In this document: piece after piece, positions 1-7,138 of the stretch
Layout of the letters: the number at the start of each line of letters is the position of its first letter
Numbering within the stretch: position 1 is the stretch's first letter
From: GCA-002840305 sp964394905
GTDB lineage: Bacteria > Patescibacteriota > Patescibacteriia > Patescibacteriales > UBA12465
Length of the DNA stretch: 13,213 nucleotides
NCBI GenBank assembly: GCA_964394905.1
Contig: CAYMZF010000019.1
Location: forward strand, 1-13,213
Reading direction: 5' to 3'
Notes under the pieces: generated by a model
Database searches by the model: none
Seen by the model: only the letters and a program-made list of their open reading frames with translations
What the model was told of the DNA's origin: nothing
Position numbers and translations under genes: made by a program

Positions 1-84
1 GAAAAAGAGAAAGATTGGATTAGAACTCATTTAAAAACTGATTCTATTTTTATGTTAAAAAATTATATATCAGTGATAAAGTAA
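1..84 (+). CDS. C-terminal end of an unidentified protein (partial)
   Basis: Frame 1 is open from the window edge to a TAA at 82-84 and gives 27 residues, beginning EKEKDWIRTHLKTD and ending NYISVIK. The mix of charged and hydrophobic residues and the short distance (30 bases) to the next gene on the same strand make it a plausible tail of a real gene. Too little remains to assign a family, and it could also be chance, since only one short frame is seen. It may share a transcript with the NTP phosphatase gene that follows. Confidence 0.45.
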   Translation, partial: EKEKDWIRTHLKTDSIFMLKNYISVIK

Positions 85-114
85 AAATATATAATAAAAA
101 AAATATTTTAAAAT

Positions 115-624
115 ATGAACATATTTTTAGGTACAACTTCTCAAACTAAACGAGACATTTTAATTGAATATTTTCATGAGATTAATTTTGCTGATTTTTT
201 AATTCAGAATTATAACGTTGACTATGGCATTGTTAGCCAACCGCTTGATGAACAAACGGTTATAAAAGGCGCCCAAAACAGGGCGATAAATGCTTTAAAA
301 TTAGGAAAAACGGAAGGATTGGGGCTTGGTTTAGAAGGCGGTTTAACCTTTGTCTTCGGAGATGATAAATATTATTTAATTTGTGTGGCGGTGATAAGAG
401 ATTCTTTTGGTAATGATTTTGTAGGTATAAGCGGTAAATTAGCTTTACCGCAAAATGTTTCTGATTTAGTAAAGAGTGGTAAAGAATTTGGAAAGGTTAT
501 TAGAGAAGAAGCTCTCAAAATTAATGACAGTAATGGTTATTATCAGGAATTGATTTCGCGTAAATTTTCTTTTAAACAAGCGATTAATAATGCTTTTTTG
601 AATTATTTTAATTATAATGAATAA
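115..624 (+). CDS. DUF84 / YjjX-family non-canonical purine NTP phosphatase (inosine/xanthosine triphosphatase)
   Basis: The 169-residue product has the usual length and motif order of the DUF84 (YjjX) family. These are an N-terminal strand and loop with a TTSQTKRD segment (residues 7-14, the place of the family's SxNPxK loop), then SQPLDEQT..GAQNRA (41-58), GLEGG (72-76), and a late LALPQNV..LVKSGKEFGKVI block (109-129) followed by a C-terminal helix. Family members hydrolyse ITP and XTP to the monophosphates and so keep deaminated purines out of nucleic acids; the enzyme is cytosolic. The ATG at 115 is preceded by AAAT and no Shine-Dalgarno sequence, as in most genes here. Its last codons overlap the start of a tiny ORF. 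The family call is from motif recognition; substrate specificity is inferred from the family. Confidence 0.85.
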   Translation: MNIFLGTTSQTKRDILIEYFHEINFADFLIQNYNVDYGIVSQPLDEQTVIKGAQNRAINALKLGKTEGLGLGLEGGLTFVFGDDKYYLICVAVIRDSFGNDFVGISGKLALPQNVSDLVKSGKEFGKVIREEALKINDSNGYYQELISRKFSFKQAINNAFLNYFNYNE

Positions 625-766
625 GCCAGATTGGCAAAAAACATTAAAAAACAAAGATAATGGTTATCTGGAACACAGAAATATTATAAAAAGGTTAAGT
701 CAAAGAGAGTATAATTTAGACGATTTAATAGATAATATTATAATTGAAGTTAATAAAATTATTTAA
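617..766 (+). CDS. small hypothetical protein, 49 aa, overlapping the preceding gene
   Basis: An ATG at 617-619 lies inside the last codons of the NTP phosphatase gene, in another frame, and opens 49 codons to a TAA at 764-766. The product starts MNKPDWQKTLKNKDNGYLEH and ends in a hydrophobic/acidic helix-like stretch (LDDLIDNIIIEVNKII). The 8-base overlap of start and upstream stop is the geometry of translational coupling, and an intrinsic terminator follows at 837, which places the ORF as last gene of that unit. The product is charged, with no signal peptide or membrane segment. I do not recognise a family. The ORF is short enough that it could be non-coding, so confidence is moderate. Confidence 0.45.
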   Translation: MNKPDWQKTLKNKDNGYLEHRNIIKRLSQREYNLDDLIDNIIIEVNKII

Positions 767-836
767 AAATATAAATATTTGCGTTCCTTTTACTCTGTTT
801 TTAAGTCTAAATTTTTACTATAACACCAATCTATTC

Positions 837-868
837 AAATCTGCCTATTTACGTCAGATTTTTTATTT
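837..868 (+). terminator. Rho-independent terminator closing the upstream unit
   Basis: AAATCTG (837-843) pairs perfectly with CAGATTT (855-861) around an 11-base loop, and the right arm runs into a T-tract (859-864, then ATTT). It sits about 70 bases after the small ORF and just before the promoter of the next operon, with its T-tract touching the -35 box. The stem holds only three G-C pairs, modest but acceptable for such an AT-rich genome. Confidence 0.6.
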
Positions 869-895
869 GGCAAAATATTTTTTTTATTGTATAAT
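867..895 (+). promoter_or_regulatory. sigma-70 type promoter of the secretion operon
   Basis: TTGGCA (867-872) is one base from the -35 consensus. It is followed by an ideal 17-base spacer and a perfect TATAAT (890-895). Transcription would start near 901-904. This is the only strong promoter I see in the window, and it stands ahead of all nine or so secretion-linked genes. The predicted start coincides with the first ATG at 904, so that ATG would be used only on a leaderless message; otherwise the first usable start is 955. No operator-like inverted repeat is evident around it apart from the terminator stem upstream. Confidence 0.7.
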
Positions 896-954
896 ATAGT
901 TAAATGAAGTATAGCAATTTGGTTACTTATTGTTATATTTTTCCGTTTATTTTT

Positions 955-1899
955 ATGGCTAATATTGATGAAAATACAACCAAAACGATTAAAGAGGAAT
1001 TAGAAAGAAAAGTAGTTCCAAAATTACAAAAAGAAATAGAAAAAGAAGTAACGGCTAAATTTAAGACTAAAGATCCGAAAGAAATTCTTTCCGGTTTGGA
1101 TTCTAATGTAAAAGATCAGCTGGAACAATTAACTGAAAACAGTCAACCGGTTATTCCTAAAAATCAGTTAGATAATTCAAATAATAATGAAGTAGATAAT
1201 CGTAAACCCGACAATCAAGCCGGTTTAAATAATCAAATTCAAAAAGAAGCTGAATTGAATAAAGCTAAAAAAGTATCGGCTAACGCTCTTTCAAAAAAAA
1301 CTGGTATTTCGTCAAATATTCCGGGAGAAAATATTAAGCCTTTACCGGCTAATTTACCGATAGAAAATAATGAAACAAAAAACAAAACTGATAATACTGA
1401 TGAATCATCCGAGAATAAATCAACTTCCGAAACTCAAGCCAATGACTTAAATCTGCAAAAAAGAGCTAAAATCAAAAATGACGGTCAAAGCAAGATTAAT
1501 TTAAAAGGAAAAATAGCTGAAAAAGTAGACAGTATTCAATTATTTACTAATCAACTTTTAAAGAAATCAATTTTAGCTTCTTTTGCCACCTGGGGTCTTA
1601 GTTTACTTTATACCTATACCCATGTTTTTCTTCATTTCATTTTTCCAAAATATTTTTGTTCTTTAGGTCAAGAATGGGTTCCGGCTAATATTCAGAAAGT
1701 CGGCCCGGAAGAAGCCAAAAGGATGGGGAATAAATTTGGTATAGCCGAAAAACCAGGTGTAGGTTGTGCCTTTCTTTTACAATTATTTGGTTTAATTCTG
1801 GTGTTAACTGTTATTTATTTTATTATTCATCCAAAACAAGTCGCTTGGGAAATGTTAAAAGATTTTGTAACCAAAACATTAGGAATTGATTACGAATAA
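955..1899 (+). CDS. hypothetical membrane protein with long disordered N-terminal region and two C-terminal TM helices
   Basis: First gene of the operon; no family recognised. From the chosen start the product has 314 residues. A charged helical segment (about 5-60, rich in Lys/Glu) leads into a low-complexity, Asn/Lys/Asp-rich and probably disordered stretch (about 65-185). Then come two hydrophobic helices (about 206-230 and 268-291) and a short basic tail. There is no signal peptide, so the long N-terminal part should be cytoplasmic and the loop between the helices external. That loop region carries Cys235 just after helix 1, and Cys271 lies at the start of helix 2. The frame is open from an ATG at 904, but that codon sits on the predicted transcription start. 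The product from ATG 955 (MANIDENT...) begins like a natural soluble N-terminus, so I prefer it; a leaderless 331-residue form is possible. The 23-base gap to the VirB6-like gene implies cotranscription. Confidence 0.75.
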   Translation: MANIDENTTKTIKEELERKVVPKLQKEIEKEVTAKFKTKDPKEILSGLDSNVKDQLEQLTENSQPVIPKNQLDNSNNNEVDNRKPDNQAGLNNQIQKEAELNKAKKVSANALSKKTGISSNIPGENIKPLPANLPIENNETKNKTDNTDESSENKSTSETQANDLNLQKRAKIKNDGQSKINLKGKIAEKVDSIQLFTNQLLKKSILASFATWGLSLLYTYTHVFLHFIFPKYFCSLGQEWVPANIQKVGPEEAKRMGNKFGIAEKPGVGCAFLLQLFGLILVLTVIYFIIHPKQVAWEMLKDFVTKTLGIDYE

Positions 1900-1922
1900 T
1901 ATATTTTTTAAAAATTATATCA

Positions 1923-4592
1923 ATGAAAATATTTTTTTCAAAACATAAAAAGAAAATTATTCCGTTGCTTAGCTTAATTATAGTGACGGTTTTATTTTTT
2001 TATCCTCATATTACTTTAGCCGACGGTAATGCTGTTTCTAATGTTATCGGTTGGATTTTGGTTCCAATTATTGGGTTAGTCAGTAAATTAGCCATATTAT
2101 TTTTAGATATATTGGTAGGAGTGGCTCAGTATAATAATTTTATTAATTCTTCAGCCGTTTCTTATGGTTGGGTGGTAGTACGTGATTTATGTAATATGTT
2201 TTTTGTTTTGATATTACTCATAATCGCCTTTGCCAGTATTTTAAGAATAGAAAGTTATAATTTAAAAACTTGGTTGCCAAAATTAATTATTATGGCCGTT
2301 TTAATTAATTTTTCTAAAATGATTTGTGGGGTTCTAATTGATTTTGCTCAAGTTATAATGTTAACTTTCATTAACGCCATTAAAGATATTGCCGGAGGAA
2401 ATTTAACTGAAATGTTGGGTATTAATAAAATATTAGTAAATAGTCAAAATGGTGGGGCAGATGATACTACGATGTCTTCTGTAATAGGATCGTTATTTTT
2501 AGCATTAATTATGGTAATTATAGCTACGGTTGTTATTTTAGTAATGCTTATTACTTTAGTTGTACGTATGGTTATGCTTTGGATTTATATCGTTCTTTCT
2601 CCTTTGGCCTATCTGTTAGCTTCTTTTCCTCAAGGAGCTTCCTATTCTCAAAGATGGTGGTCTGATTTTTCTAAAAATTTAATTATTGGTCCGATATTAG
2701 CTTTTTTCTTATGGTTGTCTTTCGCATCTATGGGTAGTATTCATAGTTCCAATGATATCGCTGCTATGAAAGCTCAAAATAGTGTTGACAGTGAATCCGG
2801 CCAAATAGCTACTACTTCTACCAACTTAGCGGCCGCCGCTACCGAAGCCGGTTCTAAAGACAATATGATTTTGTTTATAGTTTCTATTGGTATGTTACTG
2901 GGAGGTCTGATGATTTCCAATGAAATGGGCGGTATTGCCGGTAAAGTGGCCGGTACAGCCATGGCTAAATTACAAAGTGCCGGTACCGGAACTCTGAAAT
3001 TCGCCAAGAGAGCCACTGGAATACAACGGGCTCAAGATGCTATTAAATCCTATCAAAAAGGACGAGAAGCTAAAAGAGGTGAGAGAGCTCAATCCGATGG
3101 TTTGGTTATTGCAAAAGGTATTGGTAAGGCTAAAAAAGGAGCTGCTTTTTTACCTAATCAAATTGGTAAATTTATAGGAAAAGGTAAAAAGTTCATAGGT
3201 GACGATGTTTCTCAAAAAGCAATAGATGAAACCAGAAAAGGAGTTGAAGCTGAAAGAAATCAAAAATTGAAGCTAGAAGAATTAAAAGTAAAAATGGAAA
3301 AGTTTGATACAACAGAAAATGATTTAGACCAAACACATTTGAAAACTCTAAACGATATAAATGCAAATACTGCTTTATCTATAGCAGAAAAGAATGATAG
3401 AACACAAAAAGAAAATGATGAATATCAACAGAGAAAAATATACAAAGACGAAGAAAAAAATACGTTAATTAATGAATATAGAGAAATTACTGGAACTAAT
3501 GTTGCTACAGTTTCTGTTAATGATATTAATCAGAAAATACAAGATAAAGAAGATAATATAAAACAAGGTGGAGAATTATTAACAAAAAAAATGAATAAAG
3601 CTAAGAAGGTTGATGAGTGGTCTAGTGTTATTGGAAATATTATGACCTTAGGTTTAAAAAATAAAATAAAACATGCCGGAGAAGAAGATTTGGATATTGC
3701 TTCTAATTACAACAGTTCGGAAATTTCTAAACACAAAGAAAAAATGAAAGATGACACCGAAGAAGAATTAAGAGAAAAGATGAATGATCGTTCTAAAATA
3801 TTTAATCCTCACGAAAGAGCAGCCGCGGCTATGGTTTTAATGGATCAAGGAAAATTAACCCAAGAAGAAGCTAAAATTAAAAAGGAAGAAATTAGTAATA
3901 AATTTACAGGAGTATTTGGTAAGGATAATAAAGTTATGAATCAATTGGACGGTTCTTTGGTTGGTAATTATCAAGATTTAACAAAAATTTTTACTGATTT
4001 GAAAAAAACTTTAACTCCAGTATTTAATGAAACTACTGAGCAAAAAAGAGATCGAGAAGCTAAGCATGAAGCTACTAAGAATAAAATTGCTAGAGGTGTT
4101 GTTAATGGAACTATAAAAATAGAAGATATTAATGATCAAGACTCTTTAAATTTAATTATGCCTAAATTAGCCGAAACTATTACTCCGGTAAACTTTAAAT
4201 CAATGGTTGGTCGACAAACAGCCGGACAAAAAGCAAAGATAGAATTAGCTTTGAAAACTGTTGGAGCGGATCCGTCTATTGAAAATAAAGGGGCTCGAAT
4301 TCAATTAGCTAATCTTAAAAAAGATTTAACTCCACTTAATGGTTATGAAAAAGAAGAATATTTTTCCAACATGAATCATGAACAAATGTCTGATCTACTT
4401 TCAAATGAAAAGGGACGTAATAGCTTAAAAGTATTTTTTCAAGACACAGGGCGTTTAGATAAACTTTTAGGGTTACCAACAAACAAAGAAATTGGAGAGG
4501 AATTAGCAAAAAGTTTGAAAAATATAAATTTTAATAATGGAGTTTTAAGTTCTTCATTATTAAAAAGTATTAAAAAAGTGATAGAATCTTAA
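1923..4592 (+). CDS. VirB6/TrbL-like polytopic type IV secretion channel protein with very long cytoplasmic tail
   Basis: The 889-residue product has two halves. Residues 1-345 are membrane-embedded. A signal-like hydrophobic segment with basic start comes first (10-34, ending LADGNA), then several helices (about 40-70, 84-106, 118-150, 185-232, 252-270, 312-335). The stretch MLWIYIVLSPLAYLL, followed by a WW pair and GPILAFFLWL, fits the conserved core of the VirB6/TrbL superfamily, which forms the inner-membrane channel of type IV secretion systems. After an Ala/Gly-rich hinge (336-365), residues 370-889 are hydrophilic, basic then strongly helical, with coiled-coil-like Lys/Glu runs around 435-515 and a helical block ERAAAAMVLMDQGKL (631-645). 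Classical VirB6 lacks such a tail, but extended tails are a trait of several lineages. Codon style changes in the tail (see findings). It lies upstream of PrgI and VirB4 genes, which supports the assignment. Confidence 0.8.
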   Translation: MKIFFSKHKKKIIPLLSLIIVTVLFFYPHITLADGNAVSNVIGWILVPIIGLVSKLAILFLDILVGVAQYNNFINSSAVSYGWVVVRDLCNMFFVLILLIIAFASILRIESYNLKTWLPKLIIMAVLINFSKMICGVLIDFAQVIMLTFINAIKDIAGGNLTEMLGINKILVNSQNGGADDTTMSSVIGSLFLALIMVIIATVVILVMLITLVVRMVMLWIYIVLSPLAYLLASFPQGASYSQRWWSDFSKNLIIGPILAFFLWLSFASMGSIHSSNDIAAMKAQNSVDSESGQIATTSTNLAAAATEAGSKDNMILFIVSIGMLLGGLMISNEMGGIAGKVAGTAMAKLQSAGTGTLKFAKRATGIQRAQDAIKSYQKGREAKRGERAQSDGLVIAKGIGKAKKGAAFLPNQIGKFIGKGKKFIGDDVSQKAIDETRKGVEAERNQKLKLEELKVKMEKFDTTENDLDQTHLKTLNDINANTALSIAEKNDRTQKENDEYQQRKIYKDEEKNTLINEYREITGTNVATVSVNDINQKIQDKEDNIKQGGELLTKKMNKAKKVDEWSSVIGNIMTLGLKNKIKHAGEEDLDIASNYNSSEISKHKEKMKDDTEEELREKMNDRSKIFNPHERAAAAMVLMDQGKLTQEEAKIKKEEISNKFTGVFGKDNKVMNQLDGSLVGNYQDLTKIFTDLKKTLTPVFNETTEQKRDREAKHEATKNKIARGVVNGTIKIEDINDQDSLNLIMPKLAETITPVNFKSMVGRQTAGQKAKIELALKTVGADPSIENKGARIQLANLKKDLTPLNGYEKEEYFSNMNHEQMSDLLSNEKGRNSLKVFFQDTGRLDKLLGLPTNKEIGEELAKSLKNINFNNGVLSSSLLKSIKKVIES

Positions 4593-4625
4593 TTAGTGTT
4601 TAAATAATAAAGTATTTATTAAAAT

Positions 4626-5837
4626 ATGGACGAAAAAATATCACAATTTTTACAAAAAATAAGCGCTTTGCCGGAAGAAGTCAGTCTTTATTTTTCTTCT
4701 GATTTAAGCATTAAAGCTACGGAAGAATTAATAGCTGATTATAATATAGAGCAAGAAGTTATTGATGATCTTATTCGTGATTTTTTTGTAACCGATTTTG
4801 CTATCAGTGATTTGGAAAAAAATATCGCCGAAAAAATTGATAATAAAAACAAGATTAATAATTTTATCAGTGATTTTTTAGGGAAATTATTTTTACCGAT
4901 CGCTTCTTTTATTAATGTAAAAATTGAAGATAATATTAAAAAGCACCAGGGAATTATTGAAAATTACAAAAAATATACTAATGATTTTTTAGATTTGATT
5001 GAGAGTAAAAATTTTGATGATTTAGGCGATTTTGTGGAAGACTTGGAAGATAAGATTGATTTTAAAGAAGAAGAGGAAGCGGTCTTAAATTTTTTAGGTT
5101 CAAATTTGGTTGATATTTTAAAAAACAGTGATTCTTCCGGAGTTGTTAAAATTAACGGTTCAGCCCTTTATTTGTTGGCTAATAAAGAAGATTGTTTGGA
5201 AAAATTTACTAAAGCTTTTTTATCCAATTCCGAAAAGATTTCCACAAAAAATATTATAATAGATAACCGTGAACAGGAACCGACTATCGCCAATTGGGTT
5301 AAGCATTTTATAAAAGAAAACGGTAGTGAAATTTTTAGTAATATCGTTTTAGCCAAGTACCTTACTTCATCTATTGTACAAACCCTATTAAATAATGATG
5401 AAAAGAAAATACTTAGAAAAGTTTTAAAACTATATCGTAATTTGGTATTCTTTCCGGAATCAATGACTAATGTTCCGATGGAAAACTGGGAAATAATTCC
5501 GATTGATCGTGACACTGATTTTCTTAATAATAATTTAGCCAGAGAACAGAAGATAAAAAAATTTAACGATCAGATGAATGAAAAAGAATTAAAAATTGAA
5601 ACTAGTTTAAAACCAGAACCTAAAATTGAAATTAAAACCGAGATTAAACCGATTGAAAAAATAATTGCCGAAGTACCTAAAATTTCTAATAGTCCTAAAA
5701 CTGAAACTTTAAATTTATTAGATTTAAAGGATAAAGAATTACAGGAATTACAAGAATTACTGATAAAATATCCGGAAAAAAGTTTAGAACGTAAAGCTAT
5801 TAATACTGAGATAAAAAAAATAAATAAACAACAATAA
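4626..5837 (+). CDS. hypothetical soluble protein of the secretion operon (helical, with Pro/Lys/Glu linker), first of a pair
   Basis: No known family recognised. The 403-residue product has no signal peptide or clear membrane helix and is mostly predicted helical and acidic (residues 1-165). A region at 166-300 follows and contains a distinctive FFPESM...ENWEIIPID segment (275-294). Then comes a Lys/Glu/Pro linker (about 329-353) and a short charged C-terminal helical segment (360-403) with LQELQELL. It is probably cytoplasmic. It sits 33 bases after the VirB6-like gene and only 6 bases before a second gene of similar design. Segments at 30-95 here and 22-91 of the neighbour align by eye: both have an aliphatic helix after a YN or FN pair, then a repeated I/L/K pattern. 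The two may therefore be diverged duplicates. A role as accessory or cytoplasmic docking factor of the apparatus is a guess from position. Confidence 0.75.
   Translation: MDEKISQFLQKISALPEEVSLYFSSDLSIKATEELIADYNIEQEVIDDLIRDFFVTDFAISDLEKNIAEKIDNKNKINNFISDFLGKLFLPIASFINVKIEDNIKKHQGIIENYKKYTNDFLDLIESKNFDDLGDFVEDLEDKIDFKEEEEAVLNFLGSNLVDILKNSDSSGVVKINGSALYLLANKEDCLEKFTKAFLSNSEKISTKNIIIDNREQEPTIANWVKHFIKENGSEIFSNIVLAKYLTSSIVQTLLNNDEKKILRKVLKLYRNLVFFPESMTNVPMENWEIIPIDRDTDFLNNNLAREQKIKKFNDQMNEKELKIETSLKPEPKIEIKTEIKPIEKIIAEVPKISNSPKTETLNLLDLKDKELQELQELLIKYPEKSLERKAINTEIKKINKQQ
5610..5684 (+). repeat. degenerate Lys/Glu/Pro linker repeat in the 403-aa protein
   Basis: Imperfect short units of the form PxPKIEIK / EIKPIEK encode a low-complexity linker at residues 329-353. 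The DNA shows recurring AAAATTGAAATTAAA-like words. It separates the main helical body from a short C-terminal helix and resembles the longer linker in the next gene. Confidence 0.6.
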
Positions 5838-5843
5838 ATAAAT

Positions 5844-7121
5844 ATGTTTGATTACCTAGATAAATTTAATAAATTAAATTCTGATTTAAAATCGGCCGTT
5901 TCTAATCCTCAGGTTATCGGAATTATTGAAAGTTTGGAAAAAGAATTTAATGTTGATTTGGCTTCTTTAATCATGAAAATTATGATTAAAGAAATTGATA
6001 TTAAGAAATTACCTTTGATTATTTCCACTGAATTTAATCTAGACCAAAACCGATCTAAGTTATTGGCTCAAAAAATAACCGAACAAATTTTATCTAAAGT
6101 GGCCGGTTATTTGTCTTTGGAAGTGTCCAGAAACGATGTTGTTGTTAACCCGATTTCCGCGGAGATTATAAAAATATTAAATTTAAAATTTAAAAGTGAT
6201 GACAGTAAAAATAGTTTTCTGTCGGTATTAGATAAATATATTATCGGGGTTAAAGATCGGTTTTCAACTCGTAAAATTTTAACCGGTGATAACAGTGAAA
6301 ACGGTTTTGGTTTATCCGATAAAATGGTTGATAATATTTTTATGGTCGCTTCTTCCATTCAAAATACCAGTAATAATAAAATTAAACAAGGATTAAAGGT
6401 TGAAGCGGATGTTTTGCGAAAAATAGAAAGATTAAGCCACGGTCAAATAAATTCAGAGTCTCAATTTAAACTTTTACCGGAAAAAGAAGACGTTTTAGAA
6501 TTAGCTCCGGTAAAAGCGGAACCAAAATTAGAAACTAAGGTTGAAGCCAAAAAATTAGAGGTTAAACCCGAAATTAAGCCTGAAGTGAAACCGGATAATT
6601 TAACGGCTGTTTTTGATGATTTAAAAAAGATTAACGATAAAGTAGAAACTCCGGTTGAACCCGTTAAATTAGAACCGATTGAACCGATAAAACCGATTAT
6701 TAAACCGGAGATAACGGAAATAAAAACTAAACCGGTGATTGATATGCCGGTAAGCAATAACGGAAAAATAAAAATGTCCGATGTTAAACGAATAAAAATT
6801 ACCGGACCGATTGATGAATTAAAATTTATGAATTTAGTTAATTTCCGTCGTTTAGCTCCCACTCCCGATGAAGCTTTTATAAACATCAAACAAAAATTAA
6901 AAAATTTAGAAAATATTGATTATGGTAAAATGCTTGAAGGTATTAAAGCTTGGCGCCAAAATCCGATTAATCATTTGTATTTAAAAATATTTTCTCAAGC
7001 CAGTAATGAAGGAATAAGTATAAATGAAATTATTGAAAAATTAAAAAATTCCGGACAAGATTATTTGACTTATGAAGAAATTGAAGCTCTTATAAAATTT
7101 AATCGCAGTTTAATGTTTTAA
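5844..7121 (+). CDS. hypothetical soluble protein of the secretion operon with long Pro/Lys/Glu linker and conserved-looking C-terminal domain
   Basis: No known family recognised. The 425-residue product has three parts. The first is an all-helical N-terminal region (1-200) without signal peptide or membrane segment. The second is a linker at about 222-302 in which Pro recurs every few residues between Lys, Glu, Ile and Val. The third is a compact C-terminal domain (309-425) with ITGPIDELKFMNLVNFRRL (319-337), LAPTPDEAF (337-345), AWRQNPINHLYL (369-380) and a winged-helix-like end (ISINEIIEKL, YLTYEEIEALI). Extended linkers of this kind, as in TonB-like or ribosomal-stalk proteins, act as spacers, so the C-terminal domain may reach a partner while the N-terminal region is held elsewhere; this is inference. 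It follows the 403-aa gene by 6 bases and precedes PrgI by 17, so cotranslation at fixed ratio is likely. Confidence 0.75.
   Translation: MFDYLDKFNKLNSDLKSAVSNPQVIGIIESLEKEFNVDLASLIMKIMIKEIDIKKLPLIISTEFNLDQNRSKLLAQKITEQILSKVAGYLSLEVSRNDVVVNPISAEIIKILNLKFKSDDSKNSFLSVLDKYIIGVKDRFSTRKILTGDNSENGFGLSDKMVDNIFMVASSIQNTSNNKIKQGLKVEADVLRKIERLSHGQINSESQFKLLPEKEDVLELAPVKAEPKLETKVEAKKLEVKPEIKPEVKPDNLTAVFDDLKKINDKVETPVEPVKLEPIEPIKPIIKPEITEIKTKPVIDMPVSNNGKIKMSDVKRIKITGPIDELKFMNLVNFRRLAPTPDEAFINIKQKLKNLENIDYGKMLEGIKAWRQNPINHLYLKIFSQASNEGISINEIIEKLKNSGQDYLTYEEIEALIKFNRSLMF
6507..6749 (+). repeat. degenerate Pro/Lys/Glu linker repeat in the 425-aa protein
   Basis: About 80 codons encode imperfect units such as KPEIKPEVKP and EPIEPIKPIIKPE. 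The DNA carries repeated AAACCG and GAACCGAT words. A stretch at 251-265 (NLTAVFDDLKKINDK) interrupts the repeat and may be a short binding helix. The opposite strand is open across this region only because of the skewed composition. Confidence 0.7.
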
Positions 7122-7138
7122 TTATTTTAGTATTTTTT

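Noticed and set aside
90..95. TATAAT as -10 box of a promoter for the NTP phosphatase gene
   Set aside because: No -35-like hexamer lies 16-18 bases upstream, and TATAAT is expected by chance in such AT-rich intergenic DNA.
466..654. Reverse-strand open frames at 466-654, 2774-3016, 5168-5515, 6107-6358, 9518-9715 and 11208-11414
   Set aside because: All lie antisense to well-supported genes, show low-complexity or basic/hydrophobic translations, and have no promoter or recognisable motif.
767..836. Small RNA or tRNA-like structure between the small ORF and the terminator
   Set aside because: No cloverleaf, conserved T-loop or extended stem is visible; the only structure is the terminator hairpin itself.
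6461..6889. Reverse-strand open frame of 142 codons with Ser/Gly/Ile-rich repeats
   Set aside because: It is the antisense of the Pro/Lys/Glu linker and C-terminal start of the 425-aa gene; its repeats mirror that linker and it has no start context or family features.
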